64,000 nucleotides of DNA from the NCBI GenBank assembly GCA_017792345.1, contig CP051228.1:3068148-3132147 (forward strand). Direction: 5' to 3'. Made by a program: the position numbers and the translations under genes. Each line of letters starts with the position of its first letter. The stretch's first letter is position 1. Shown here in pieces: positions 1 through 15,000 of the stretch. The notes under the pieces were generated by a model that did no database searches, had not been told where the DNA came from, and saw only the letters and a list, made by a program, of their open reading frames with translations. This stretch comes from Mesoflavibacter sp. (GTDB lineage Bacteria > Pseudomonadota > Alphaproteobacteria > UBA8366 > Aestuariispiraceae).

Positions 1-3000
1 ATCGACGCGGTCAAAGACTTCGATCAGGACGCCGCCGACGCGCTGTCGGGTCAGACGATCACGCAGAGCTTCGGCGTCGACGTGACGGATGACGTCCCGG
101 AAGCGATGGCGAACCAGTCTGCGGTCGGGACGGCCGTGACGGGTTCTGTCGACGAAGACGATCTGGCGGACGGGACGGACGATACGAAGGAAAGCCTGTC
201 GACGGGCGGCGATCTGGGTCTGGCCGGCGGCCGCGATCTGGTGACCATTGACTACGGCGCGGATGGTCCTGCGGCGGGTGCGCCTGCGGCTCTGGGCTAT
301 GGCGACATGGACTGGACGGTTTCGGGCCCGGCGGGCCTGACCAGCCAGGGCGACGCCGTGACCTACAGCTACGATGCGGGCACGGACACGCTGACGGCGG
401 AAGCCGGTGGGCGTGAGGTGTTCACGGTCGAGCTGAACGCGGACGGTTCCTATACCTTCACCCTGAAAGACTCGATCGATCACACCGATGCGAATGGTCA
501 GAACGTCGAAGGTCTTGCCTTCGCGGTCGAAGGCGTGCCGAGCCAGGCTGCCATCGACGCGGTCAAAGACTTCGATCAGGACGCGGCCGACGCGCTGGCC
601 AATCAGACGATCACGCAGAGCTTCGGCGTCGACGTGACGGATGACGTGCCGGAGGCGATGGCGAACCAGTCTGCGGTCGGGACGGCTGTCACCGGATCCG
701 TCGACGAAGACGATCTGGCGGACGGCACGGACGATACGAAGGAAAGCCTGTCGACGGGTGGCGATCTGGGTCTGGCCGGTGGCCGCGACCTGGTGACCAT
801 CGACTACGGCGCGGATGGCGCGGCTGCGGGTGCGCCTGCGGCTCTGGGCTATGGCGACATGGACTGGACGGTGACGGGCCCGGCGGGTCTGACCAGCCAG
901 GGCGACGCGGTGACCTACAGCTATGATGCGGGCACGGACACGCTGACGGCGGAAGCCGGCGGTCGCGAAGTGTTCACGGTCGAGCTGAACGCGGACGGTT
1001 CCTATACCTTCACCCTGAAAGACTCGATCGATCACACCGATGCGAATGGTCAGAACGTCGAAGGTCTTGCCTTCGCGGTCGAAGGCGTGCCGAGCCAGGC
1101 TGCCATCGACGCGGTCAAAGACTTCGATCAGGACGCGGCCGACGCGCTGGCCAATCAGACGATCACGCAGAGCTTCGGCGTCGACGTGACGGATGACGTG
1201 CCGGAGGCGATGGCGAACCAGTCTGCGGTCGGGACGGCTGTCACCGGATCCGTCGACGAAGACGATCTGGCGGACGGCACGGACGATACGAAGGAAAGCC
1301 TGTCGACGGGTGGCGATCTGGGTCTGGCCGGTGGCCGCGACCTGGTGACCATCGATTACGGCGCGGATGGCGCGGCAGCTGGGGCTCCGGCCTCGCTGGG
1401 TTACGCGGATATGGACTGGACGGTGACGGGCCCTGCGGGTCTGACCAGCCAGGGCGATGCGGTGACCTACAGCTATGATGCGGGCACGGACACGCTGACG
1501 GCGGAAGCCGGCGGTCGGGAAGTGTTCACGGTCGAGCTGAATGCCGACGGCAGCTACACCTTCACGCTGAAGGACAGCATCGATCATACCGATGCGAACG
1601 GTCAGAACGTCGAAGGTCTGGCCTTCGCGGTCGAGGGCGTGCCGAGCCAGGCTGCCATCGATGCGGTGAAGGACTTCGATCAGGACGCGGCTGACGCGCT
1701 GGCCAATCAGACGATCACGCAGAGCTTCGGCGTCGACGTGACGGATGATGTTCCGGTGGCGACCTTCCTGCAGAATGCTGTCGGTACGGCCGATACCGCG
1801 GCGGTGGATGAAGACGATCTGAGCGGCGGAAACGACCTCATTGCCGGCAAGGACAGCCTGACGGTCGACGTCGCGGATGGCGACGGCAACGATCTGGTGA
1901 GCTCCGGCGATTTGGGTCTGGCCGGACGCGATCTGGTTTCCATCGATTATGGTGCGGACGGGCCCGCCAATGGCGCGCCGACCGCCCTGCAATACGATGA
2001 TTTCGATTTCGCGATCAGCGTCACCAGCCCGGCCCAGTTGACCAGCCAGGGCGATGCGGTGTCGACCAGCCAGACCGGCAATATCATGACCGGTACGGCC
2101 GGCGGCCGCGATGTCTTCACCGTCACGCTGAACGGCGACGGATCCTTCACCTTCGAATTGCTGGGCACGCTGGATCATCCGGCGGGCCAGGGTCAGAACA
2201 CCCTGAACCTGCAATTCGGTCTGACCGGGACGGTCAAGGATTCCGTTCTGGACGCGATGGATTTCGATAAGGACACCATCGAGGGCTTGGACGCGGCGAC
2301 GATCACGCAGAGCTTCGGCGTCGACGTGACCGACGATATCCCGGTGGCCAAGAACGACGCGACGGTCTTCGCGACCGAGGGCGGTTCGACGGTTGCCGGC
2401 AATGTTCTGGCCAATGACAGCTTCGGCGCGGACAGCGACGGGGCGAGCCTGACGGCCTTCCGCTACACCAATGCCAATGGTGAGCTGGCGACGGCGCCGG
2501 CCGGCGACACGGTCACGACCCAGTATGGCGAATTGACCGTCAATAGCGACGGCACGTGGAGCTATACGCCGAATGACGAGGCCGATCATGCCCCGACCGG
2601 CACGGCCCTGTCGGATGGCTTCACCTATACGATCACGGATGGCGACGGCGATACCGCATCGGCGGAACAGCCGATCAAGGTGCGCGACGACAAGCCGACG
2701 ATCACCGTCAACCCGCCGCCTCCCGGCGACCCCAATCTGGGCACGGACGGCGCGTTTGTGGACGAGGACGACCTGTCCCCGGCCCAGGGCGACAGCGAAA
2801 CCGGGACGGACGGCACCGGCAGCAGTGCGGTGTCCGGCACGCTGACCATCGACGGCGGCCAGGATGGCGTCGCGGCTGTGGAATTGTCGGTCCCGACCGA
2901 GCTTACCGCCATGAATCTGTCTTCCGGCGGCGTCGGCCTGGTCTATTCGACCGCGCCGGGCGGTCAGTCCATCACCGCGACGGCCGGTGTCGGCGGCGCG

Positions 3001-6000
3001 GTGGTCTTCACCATGACGCTGACCGGCAACGCGACGGATGGCTATGGCTGGACCTTCGATCTGGTGGACAACCTGGATCATTCCGCGGGTGCCGGCGAGA
3101 ATCTGATCTCCGACATCCCGTTCACCGTGACGGTTACCGACGGTGATGGGTCGACGGCGTCTGGTACGATCGAGATCGATGTCATCGACGATGTGCCGGA
3201 AGCGCGCGACGACGGTATCTACCGCGTCCAGCAGGCCGGCGGCACGACCAGCAATGTGGTCGAAGGCAACCTGCTGACCGACAACGACACGGTCGGCGCC
3301 GACAGCGAAGGCGCCTCCATCGTCGAGATCTCCTATACCGACGAGAATGGTGCGACGCAGACGGCGGCGGTCGATGCGACCAATGGTGTCACGGTCGACA
3401 CGCAGCACGGGATGCTGACCGTCAATGCGGATGGTACCTGGAGCTACACCGCCGACGGTGACGTGCAGAATGTCGGCGGCCAGGATGTGCGCGACGACTT
3501 CACCTACACGTTGCAGGACGGCGACGGCGATCAGGACACCGCGAATGTCGCGGTGGCGATCGGCGATGACGGTCCGGAAATCTACTTCCCGCCGCCGAGC
3601 GGTTCGGGCGAACCGACGGCGACGGGCGGCGGCCTGGTCGACGAAGACGATCTGAATCAACCTGGCGATCTGGTCGACGGGTCGGATCAGAGCGATCCGT
3701 CCCTGGTGACGCGTCCGGTTGCGGTCGATTTCGGCGAGGACGGTCCTGCGGCGACCGATCCGCTGGTGCTGCAGGATCCGAACGCACCGGGCGATCCGAC
3801 GGGTCTGATCGCGAAGGGCCTGACCTCTGGCGGCCAGGCGCTGACCTATTCGCTGGCCGGGAACACGATCACGGCCACGGCGAACGGCGAGACCATCTTC
3901 ACGATGTCGCTGAACGGCAATCCGACGGACGGGTTCAGCTATACCTTTGATCTGGTGGGCAATCTGGATCACCCGGCGGGCGACGGCGAAAACCTGATCG
4001 AGGATATTCCCTTCGGTCTGATCGCCACCGACGGCGACGGCTCGACGTCGACGGGTCTGATCGAAATCGACGTCCGCGACGATGTCCCGGACGCGAAGGA
4101 CGACGGTGAATACCGTCTGGAACAGGCGGGCGACAGCACCGGCAACACGGTGACCGGCAACCTACTGATCGACAACGATACGCAGGGTGCGGACGGCGCG
4201 ACGATCACCGCGATCACCTATACGGACGAGAGCGGCAATGCCGCGACCGCCGTGGTCGATCCGGTCAACGGCGTTACCGTCGACACCCAGTACGGCATGC
4301 TGACGGTCGATGCGAGCGGCGCCTGGACCTATACCGCCGATACCGACATCGTGAATGTCAGCGGTCAGGATGTTGAGGACGACTTCAACTACACGTTGAC
4401 CGATGGCGACGGCGACAGCGATACCGCCACGGTCCACCTGGTCATCGGCGATGACGGTCCGGAAATCTACTTCCCGCCGCCGAGCGGTTCGGGCGAGCCG
4501 ACCGCAACGGGCGGCGGTCTGGTCGACGAAGACGATCTGAACCAGCCGGGCGATCTGGTCGACGGGTCGGATCAGAGCGATCCGTCCCTGGTGACGCGTC
4601 CGGTTGCGGTCGATTTCGGCGAGGACGGCCCTGCGGCGACCGATCCGCTGGTGCTGCAGGATCCGAACGCACCGGGCGACCCGACGGGTCTGATCGCGAA
4701 GGGCCTGACCTCTGGCGGCCAGGCGCTGACCTATTCGCTGGCCGGGAACACGATTACGGCCACGGCGAACGGCGAGACCATCTTCACAATGTCGCTGAAC
4801 GGCAATCCGACGGACGGTTTCAGCTATACTTTTGATCTGATGGGCAATCTGGACCACCCGGCGGGTGACGGCGAGAATCTGATCGAGGATATCCCCTTCG
4901 GTCTGATCGCGACCGACGGCGACGGCTCGACCACGACGGGTGTCATCGAAATCGACGTCCGCGACGATGTGCCGGATGCGAAGGACGATGGCGAATACCG
5001 CCTGGAGCAGGCGGGTGAGACGACGGGCAATTCCGTTACCGGCAACCTGCTGATCGACAACGATACACAGGGTGCGGACGGCGCGACGATCACTGCGATC
5101 ACCTATACGGATGAAAGCGGCAATGCCGCGACCGCCGTGGTCGATCCGGTCAACGGTGTCACGGTCGATACGCTGCACGGGTCGCTGACCGTCGGTGCAG
5201 ACGGCGCGTGGACCTATACGGCCGATCTCGACGTCGTGAATGTCGGCGGCCAGGACGTCTCGGACGACTTCAACTACACGTTGACCGACGGCGACGGCGA
5301 CAGCGACACGGCGACGGTCAATATCGTCATCGGCGACGACGGTCCGGAAATCTACTTCCCGCCGCCGAGCGGCTCGGGCGAGCCGACCGCAACGGGCGGC
5401 GGCTTGGTCGACGAGGACGATCTGGCCACCCCGACGGATTCCGTCGACGGGTCCGATCAGAGCGACGCGTCCCTGGTGACGCGTCCGGTCGCGGTCGATT
5501 TCGGCAATGATGGCCCGGCGGCCAGCGATGCGCTGCTGTTCGAAGATCCGAACACGGCGGGCGATCCGTCCGGCCTGATCGGCAAGAACCTGACCTCCGG
5601 CGGCCAGGCGCTCAGCTATACGCTGAACGCGTCGGGTACGGTGATCACGGCGTCTGCGGGCGGCGAGACCGTCTTCACGATGGCGCTGAACGGCAATCCG
5701 ACGGACGGCTACACCTATACCTTCGATCTGGTCGGGCAGCTCGACCATGCGACGGGGCTGGGTGAGAACCTGATCGAGGACATTCCCTTCGCTCTGGTCG
5801 CGACCGACGGTGACGGCTCGACGGCGCGCGGCGTGATCGAAATCGACGTCCGGGACGATGTGCCGGAAGCCAAGGACGACGACAGCGTCAAGGCGGAAGA
5901 AGGCGGCGACCCGATCAGCGGCAACGTCCTGACCAACGACATCGCCGGGGCGGACGGCATCACGCTGACCAGCTTCACCTATAACGACGTCAACGGCGAC

Positions 6001-9000
6001 CCGCAGGTGGCCAATGCCGGCGATACCGTCTCGACCCAATATGGGACGCTGACGGTCAATTCGGACGGGTCCTGGACCTATCAGGCCAATGAGGACGTGC
6101 CGAATAACGTCGAAAACGACGTCATCGACCCGTTCACCTACACGATCGTCGATGGCGACGGCGACACCGATACCGCGACCCAGCGGATCGAGATCGGCGA
6201 AGACGTCCCGACCATCACCTTCAAGGAGCCGGGCCAGCCGGACGCGCCGACGGGCAATCGCTCGGTCGACGAGGACGATCTGGGCACCCAGCCGGGCGAT
6301 GTCGACAGCGGCACCGATCAGACCGGCGTGTCTTCGGTCAGCCAGGACATCAATGTCGATTTCGGCGAAGACGGCGCGGCGGCGACAGATCCGATCGTCC
6401 TGAGCATCCCGCAGGAATTGGTGGATATGGGCCTGACCTCCGACGGTCAGACGGTCACCTATACCCTGTCGTCCGACGGCATGACGATCACCGCGTCGAA
6501 TGGCACGGATACGGTCTTCACGCTCAGCCTGAACGGCAATCCGACGGACGGCTACAGCTATACCTTTGATCTGACCGGTAATCTCGACCACCCGGCGGGT
6601 GCGGGCGAAAATGTCATCGAGGATCTCCCCTTCGACGTCGTCGTCACCGACGGCAACGGCTCCGAAGCGGTCGGCCGCATCAATATCGATGTCGTCGATG
6701 ACGTGCCGGAACTGGTGCAGGTTTCCGGCCCGATCGCGGCACAGTCCGTGACCGTGGACGAAGACGACACCGCGAATGGCACCGATGGCAGCCAGTCGAC
6801 CTCCGCCACCGGCGCGCTGGGCCTCAGCGGCATTGCCTTCTCGGCGGCGCTTGGCGCTGATGCCGACGGGGCGCAGGCCTCGGGCAGCGGTGTCACCTAC
6901 GATCCGGCGGATCTCACGATCACCGGCCCGGCGGGTCTGACCTCCAACGGCGAAGCGATCACCTACAGCCAGACCGGCAATGTGCTGACCGGCTCGGCCA
7001 ATGGCGAGACGATCTTCACCGTCACGCTGAATTCGGACGACACCTATACATTCAACCTGCAGGGCAGCATCGACCATGCGGCCGGTAGCGGCGAGAACAC
7101 CATCGCCCTGAATTTCGGCGTCTCCGGGACCGTCACCTCCAACCAGTCCGTGACGGACGGGGATGGCGACACGGTTTCGGCCGGCGATGTCCAGATCAGC
7201 CACGGCTTCCAGGTGAATGTCGTTGACGACGTTCCGGAAGCGATGGCGAACCAGTCTGCGGTCGGTACGGCCGTGACGGGTTCTGTCGACGAAGACGATC
7301 TGGCCGATGGGACGGACGATACGAAGGAAAGCCTGTCGACGGGCGGGGATCTGGGTCTGGCCGGCGGCCGGGATCTGGTGACCATCGACTACGGTGCGGA
7401 TGGTCCTGCGGCGGGTGCGCCTGCGGCTCTGGGCTATGGCGACATGGACTGGACGATAACGGGCCCGGCGGGCCTGACCAGCCAGGGCGATGCGGTGACC
7501 TACAGCTATGATGCGGGCACGGACACGCTGACGGCGGAAGCCGGCGGTCGTGAAGTGTTCACGGTCGAGCTGAACGCGGACGGCAGCTATACCTTCACCC
7601 TGAAGGACAGCATCGATCATACCGATGCGAACGGTCAGAACGTCGAAGGTCTGGCCTTCGCGGTCGAGGGCGTGCCGAGCCAGGCTGCCATCGATGCGGT
7701 GAAGGACTTCGATCAGGACGCGGCCGACGCGCTGTCGGGCCAGACGATCACGCAGAGCTTCGGCGTCGGCGTGACGGATGATGTGCCGGAAGCGATGGCG
7801 AACCAGTCTGCGGTCGGGACGGCCGTGACGGGTTCGGTCGACGAAGACGATCTGGCGGACGGGACGGACGACACGAAGGAAAGCCTGTCGACGGGTGGCG
7901 ATCTGGGTCTGGCCGGTGGCCGCGACCTGGTGACCATCGACTACGGCGCGGATGGCGCGGCTGCGGGTGCGCCTGCGGCTCTGGGCTATGGCGACATGGA
8001 CTGGACGGTGACGGGCCCGGCGGGTCTGACCAGCCAGGGCGATGCGGTGACCTACAGCTATGATGCGGGCACGGACACGCTGACGGCGGAAGCCGGTGGG
8101 CGTGAGGTGTTCACGGTCGAGCTGAATGCGGATGGGTCCTACACCTTCACCCTGAAGGACTCGATCGATCACACCGATGCGAACGGTCAGAACATCGAAG
8201 GCCTGGCCTTCGCGGTCGAGGGCGTGCCGAGCCAGGCTGCCATCGACGCGGTCAAAGACTTCGATCAGGACGCGGCCGACGCGCTGTCGGGTCAGACGAT
8301 CACGCAGAGCTTCGGCGTCGACGTGACGGACGACGTTCCGGAAGCGATGGCGAACCAGGGTGCGGTCGGGACGGCCGTGACGGGTTCTGTCGACGAAGAC
8401 GATCTGGCGGACGGTACGGACGACACGAAGGAAAGCCTGTCGACGGGTGGCGATCTGGGTCTGGCCGGTGGCCGCGATCTGGTGACCATCGACTATGGCG
8501 CGGATGGTCCTGCGGCCGGGGCTCCGGCCTCGCTGGGTTACGCGGATATGGACTGGACGGTGACGGGCCCTGCGGGTCTGACCAGCCAGGGCGATGCTGT
8601 GACCTACAGCTACGATGCGGGCACGGACACGCTGACGGCGGAAGCCGGCGGTCGTGAGGTGTTCACGGTCGAGCTCAACGCCGACGGGTCCTACACCTTC
8701 ACCCTGAAGGACTCGATCGATCACACCGATGCGAACGGTCAGAACATCGAAGGCCTCGCCTTCGCGGTCGAGGGCGTGCCGAGCCAGGCTGCCATCGATG
8801 CGGTGAAAGACTTCGATCAGGACGCCGCCGACGCACTGGCCAATCAGACGATCACGCAGAGCTTCGGCGTCGACGTGACGGACGACGTTCCGGAGGCCGT
8901 CGTGGACGTTTCGGGCGTTCAAGGGGCGGAGTCTGTCTCGCTGGACGAGGACGATCTGGCCGACGGGACGGACGACACCAAGGAAAGCCTGTCGGCGACC

Positions 9001-12000
9001 GGCAATTTGGGCTTCGGCACCGGCGACCTCATCAGCATCGATTACGGCGCGGACGGGCCGGCGGACGCCAATGCCCCGACCGGCCTGACGGCGGCGGATC
9101 TGGAATTCACCTTCGTCAACCTGCCGACCGGTCTGACCAGCAATGGCGACGCGATCACCTTCACGCAGGCGAATGGCGTGCTGACGGCGACGGCGGATGC
9201 GGGCGGTACGAATGCGCGACCGGTCTTCACCGTGTCGATCGACGCGGCGACGGGCGAATACACCTTCACCCTGCAGGATGCGCTGGATCACCAGGATGCG
9301 AACGGTCAGAACATCGAGGGCCTGACCTTCAACATCGAGGGCCGTCCGAGTGCGGCGGCGCTGGCCGAGAAGGACTTCGATCAGGATGCGATCGACGGTC
9401 TGGTGGATGCGGTCGTGCCGCAGAGCTTCGGCGTCGACATCGTCGATGACGTGCCGGTGGCGACGGTCAACGAGCTGACGACCGGCGGGCCGACCATCCT
9501 GACCGGGCGGATCGACACCGAAACCTACGACGATCCGAATACCGGCTTCACCGTCTCGGCGCGTCAGATCGACGGCAACGGCAATCTGACGACCCTGTCG
9601 GCGAACAATGTGTCGGTCGGCAATTCGACCGGCGGGCCCGGCCTGGGTGTCAAGGCCACCCCGGAATCCGGCGTCGCGGGTCAGCTTGGCTATGACCCGA
9701 CCGAGGCGATCTCCGAGCAGTTGGTGGTCGACTTCGACTACGACGTCACCGGCGTCACCTTCACGGTCGCCAACCTCTACAGCAACGAGTTCGCCCAGGG
9801 CGAAGGCGTCGAACAGGGCCATTGGGCGGCCTATAAGGACGGTCAGCTGGTCGCCGAGGGCGATTTCACCGCCAATATCGGCAACAATCAGGGCAGCTAT
9901 GAGATCAGCCTGCCGCAAGGTGTGACGATCGATCAGCTGGTCTTCACCGCGACCCCGTATGCCCAGGGCATTCCGGATGCGGAAGACGGCCAGACGACGA
10001 CCCAGGACAGCTCCGACTACTGGATCACCGGGATCGACTTCAGCTATATCGACCCGAACGGTACCGGCACGGGCGGTTCCGAAGTCACCGGCCAGACGGT
10101 CGTGGTGGACGAGGACGATCTGTCCGACGGTTCCGACACGGACAAGGAAAGCCTGTCGGCGATCGGCGATCTGAACCTCGCCGGCGAGGACCTGATCACC
10201 ATCGATTACGGCGCGGACGGCCCGGCTCCGGGCGCCCCGACGGCGCTGCAATACGGCGATCTGGACTTCAGCTTCGACATGGCGAGCCTGCCGACCGGCC
10301 TGACAGCCGCCGGCGACGCGGTCACCTTCACGCAAGAGAACGGCGTGCTGACGGCGACGGCCGATGCGGGCGGGGCCAATGAGCGCCCGGTCTTCACCGT
10401 GACCCTGAACCCGGATGCGACCTATACGTTCCAGCTGGTGGATCAGCTGGATCACCCGCAATTCACGGCGGAAGACGTCCTGACCTTCGACTTCTCGATC
10501 CTCGGCGTGCCGAAGGACGGTATCGGCGGTACGGACTTCGACCTCGACCCGGCCGCTTTGGACGGTCTGGTCTTCGAACATGGCTTCTCGGTCCAGGTGG
10601 TCGACGACGTGCCGACCGCGGTCGACGACAATGCCGGCCCGGTCGAAGAGGGCCAATCGGTCAGCGGCAACCTGATCGATCCGAACGACATTCCGGGCGC
10701 GGACGGCGCGACGGTGACCGACATCGCCTATACCGACGTCAACGGCAATCCGGCGACGGCCACGGTCGATCCGGTCAACGGCGTCACGGTTACGACGCCG
10801 ACCGGCAGCCTGACGGTCCAAGCCGACGGCAGCTATACCTTCACGACGGCCGAAGACGCGGTCACCGGCTCCGAGGCGGTGACGGAGAGCTTCACCTACA
10901 CCCTGACCGACGGCGACGGCGATCAGGACACGGCGGTCCTGACGGTCACCATCACCGACGATGACGAGCCGACGATCGAAATCTCCTATCCCGGCGCCAA
11001 TGCGGACAGCGCGGTCGTCGACGAGGACGATCTGGGCAGCGAGGCCGGCGATCTGGTCGACGGTTCCGACCAGAGCCAGGGTTCGTCCGTCAGCGGCGGT
11101 CTGAACATCGATACCGGCGATGACGGCTTCGGCTCCATAGCCCTGACGGTGCCGCAGGAACTGCAGGCCATGGGCCTGACCTCCGGCGGTTCGGCGGTGA
11201 CCTATACCCTGTCCGGCGACGGGCAGACGATCACCGCGACGGCGGGCGGCGAAGACGTTTTCACGCTGTCCCTGACCGGCAATCCGACCGACGGCTTCGG
11301 CTGGACCTTCGATCTGACCGGCCAGTTGGATCATCCGGCGGGCGCGGGCGAGAATGTCATCGCCGGCATCCCGTTCGGCGTGACGGTGACCGATGCCGAC
11401 GGCGACGCCGCCAGTACCACGATCCTGGTCGATGTCGTCGACGACGTCCCGGTCGCCAATGACGACGCCACGCTGACGCTCAAGGAAGGCGGGGAATCCG
11501 TTACCGGCAACGTCATGGCGAACGATGTCGAAGGCGCCGACGGCGCGGTCGTCACCTCCTTCACCTACACGGCGGAAGATGGTTCGACGCAGACCGGTTC
11601 GGTCGGTGTCCAAGTCGACACGCAGTATGGCACGCTGACGGTCAATGCCGACGGCTCCTTCACCTATACCTCCGACGAGAACGAGGCTCATACCGACGGC
11701 CAGCCGCTGACGGAAGGCTTCGTCTACACGCTGACCGATGCCGATGGCGACACGTCGACGGCGACGCAATCCTTCACGATCAAGGACACGGGTCCGACGA
11801 TCGACCCGCCGACGCCGACCCCGCCGAACCCGCCGGAACCGCCGCCCCCGGGCGAGCCGCCGGTTGGTGAGGAAGATCCGGATCATCCGGAGCTTGGGAT
11901 CAATGCGGGCCGCGTGAACGAGGACGATCTGGCCGATGGGTCGGATGCGGACAAGGAAAGCACGACGGTCACGGGCGAGCTGAACATCGACTATGGCAAT

Positions 12001-15000
12001 GACGGCCCCGGCGGTGTTGCGTTCACGGGTGAGGGCGACCTGCCTGCGCTGACGTCGAACGGCGTTCCGATCACCTATTCGAACGATGGCGGCACGATCA
12101 CCGGTACGGCCGGCGGCACGACCATCTTCACGATGACGCTGACGGGCGGCGGCACGGGCTATGCGTTCGAGCTGACCGGCCAGATCGATCATCCGGAAGG
12201 CCAGGGCGCGAACGAAGTCGACCTGCCGTTCACGGTGACGGTGACCGACAGTGACGGTTCGACGGCGTCCAGCACGTTCCACATCTCGGTCGTGGACGAT
12301 GTCCCGACGGCGGTGGACGACGCGACCAAGACGCTGGAAGAGGGCGGGGAATCCGTCACCGGCAACGTCATGGACAACGACATCCGCGGCGCGGACGATC
12401 CGGTGACGGTGACGGAGATCACCTATACGGACGAAAGCGGCCAGCAGGTGACGGCATCGGTGGACCCGGTCAACGGGGTCACGGTCGACACGCAGTATGG
12501 TTCTCTGACCATCGCGGCGGACGGGTCCTACACCTACACGTCGGATGCGAACGAGACCCACACGAACGGTCAGCCGCTGACGGAAGGCTTCACCTACACG
12601 ATCACCGACAATGACGGCGACAGCTCGTCGGCGGTCCAGGCCTTCACGATCAAGGACACGGGTCCGACGATCGACCCGCCGACGCCGACGCCGACGCCGC
12701 CGAACCCGCCGGAACCGCCGCCCCCGGGCGAGCCGCCGGTTGGCGAGGAAGATCCGGACCATCCGGAACTGGGCATCAATGCGGGCCGCGTGAACGAGGA
12801 CGATCTGGCCGATGGGTCGGATGCGGACAAGGAAAGCACGACGGTCACGGGCGAGCTGAACATCGACTATGGCAATGACGGCCCCGGCGGTGTTGCGTTC
12901 ACGGGCGAGGGCAGCCTGCCCGCGCTGACGTCGAACGGCGTTCCGATCACCTATTCGAACGATGGCGGCACGATCACCGGTACGGCCGGAGGCACGACCA
13001 TCTTCACGATGACGCTGACGGGCGGCGGCACGGGCTATGCGTTCGAGCTGGTCGGACAGATCGATCATCCGGAAGGCCAGGGCGCGAACGAAGTCGACCT
13101 GCCGTTCACGGTGACGGTGACCGACAGTGACGGTTCGACGGCGTCCAGCACGTTCCACATCTCGGTCGTGGACGATGTCCCGACGGCGGTGGACGACGCG
13201 ACCAAGACGCTGGAAGAGGGCGGGGAATCCGTCACCGGCAACGTCATGGACAACGACATCCGCGGCGCGGACGATCCGGTGACGGTGACGGAGATCACCT
13301 ATACGGACGAAAGCGGCCAGCAGGTGACGGCATCGGTGGACCCGGTCAACGGGGTCACGGTCGACACGCAGTATGGTTCTCTGACCATCGCGGCGGACGG
13401 GTCCTATACCTACACGTCGGATGCGAACGAGACCCACACGAACGGGCAGCCGCTGACGGAAGGCTTCACCTACACAATCACCGACAATGACGGCGACAGC
13501 TCGTCGGCGGTCCAGGCCTTCACGATCAAGGACACGGGTCCGACGATCGACCCGCCGACGCCGACCCCGCCGAACCCGCCGGAACCGCCGCCCCCGGGCG
13601 AGCCGCCGGTTGGTGAGGAAGATCCGGACCATCCGGAGCTGGGCATCAATGCAGGCCGCGTGAACGAGGACGATCTGGCCGATGGGTCGGATGCGGACAA
13701 GGAAAGCACGACGGTCACGGGCGAGCTGAACATCGACTATGGCAATGACGGCCCCGGCGGTGTTGCGTTCACGGGCGAGGGCGACCTGCCCGCGCTGACG
13801 TCGAACGGCGTTCCGATCACCTATTCGAACGATGGCGGCACGATCACCGGTACGGCCGGAGGCACGACCATCTTCACGATGACGCTGACGGGCGGCGGCA
13901 CGGGCTATGCGTTCGAGCTGGTCGGACAGATCGATCATCCGGAAGGCCAGGGCGCGAACGAAGTCGACCTGCCGTTCACGGTGACGGTGACCGACAGTGA
14001 CGGTTCGACGGCGTCCAGCACGTTCCACATCTCGGTCGTGGACGATGTCCCGACGGCGGTGGACGACGCGACCAAGACGCTGGAAGAGGGCGGGGAATCC
14101 GTCACCGGCAACGTCATGGACAACGACATCCGCGGCGCGGACGATCCGGTGACGGTGACGGAGATCACCTATACGGACGAAAGCGGCCAGCAGGTGACGG
14201 CATCGGTGGACCCGGTCAACGGGGTCACGGTCGACACGCAGTATGGTTCTCTGACCATCGCGGCGGACGGGTCCTACACCTACACGTCGGATGCGAACGA
14301 GACCCACACGAACGGCCAGCCGCTGACGGAAGGCTTCACCTACACGATCACCGACAATGACGGCGACAGCTCCTCGGCGGTCCAGGCCTTCACGATCAAG
14401 GACACGGGTCCGACGATCGACCCGCCGACGCCGACGCCGCCGAACCCGCCGGAACCGCCGCCCCCGGGCGAGCCGCCGGTTGGTGAGGAAGATCCGGACC
14501 ATCCGGAACTGGGCATCAATGCGGGCCGTGTCGATGAGGACGATCTGGCCGCCGGTACGGACCCGACGAAGGAACCGACCACGGCGACCGGAACGCTGAC
14601 CATCGATGGCGGCGCGGACGGTGTGGCCTCGATCGGCTTCACGAATACAGCGCAACTGCCGAGCCTGACATCGGGCGGCGTGGCGATCGAATACACGGTC
14701 TCCACCGATGGCCAGACGGTCACCGGCTCCGCAGGGGGCGAGTCCGTCTTCACCATGGCCCTGACGAATGGCGGTGCAGGCTACAGCTTCGAACTGACCG
14801 GCAAGATCGATCATCCGGCCGGCCAGGATCAGAACGAAGTCGACCTGCCGTTCACGGTGACCGTGACGGACGGCGACGGTTCGACAGCCAGCGCGACCTT
14901 CCATATCTCGGTCGTCGACGATGTCCCGGCGGTGGATACGAACGCGATTGTCATCGGACAGGCGGAATCCGTCTCGGTCGATGAGGACGATCTGGCGGAC

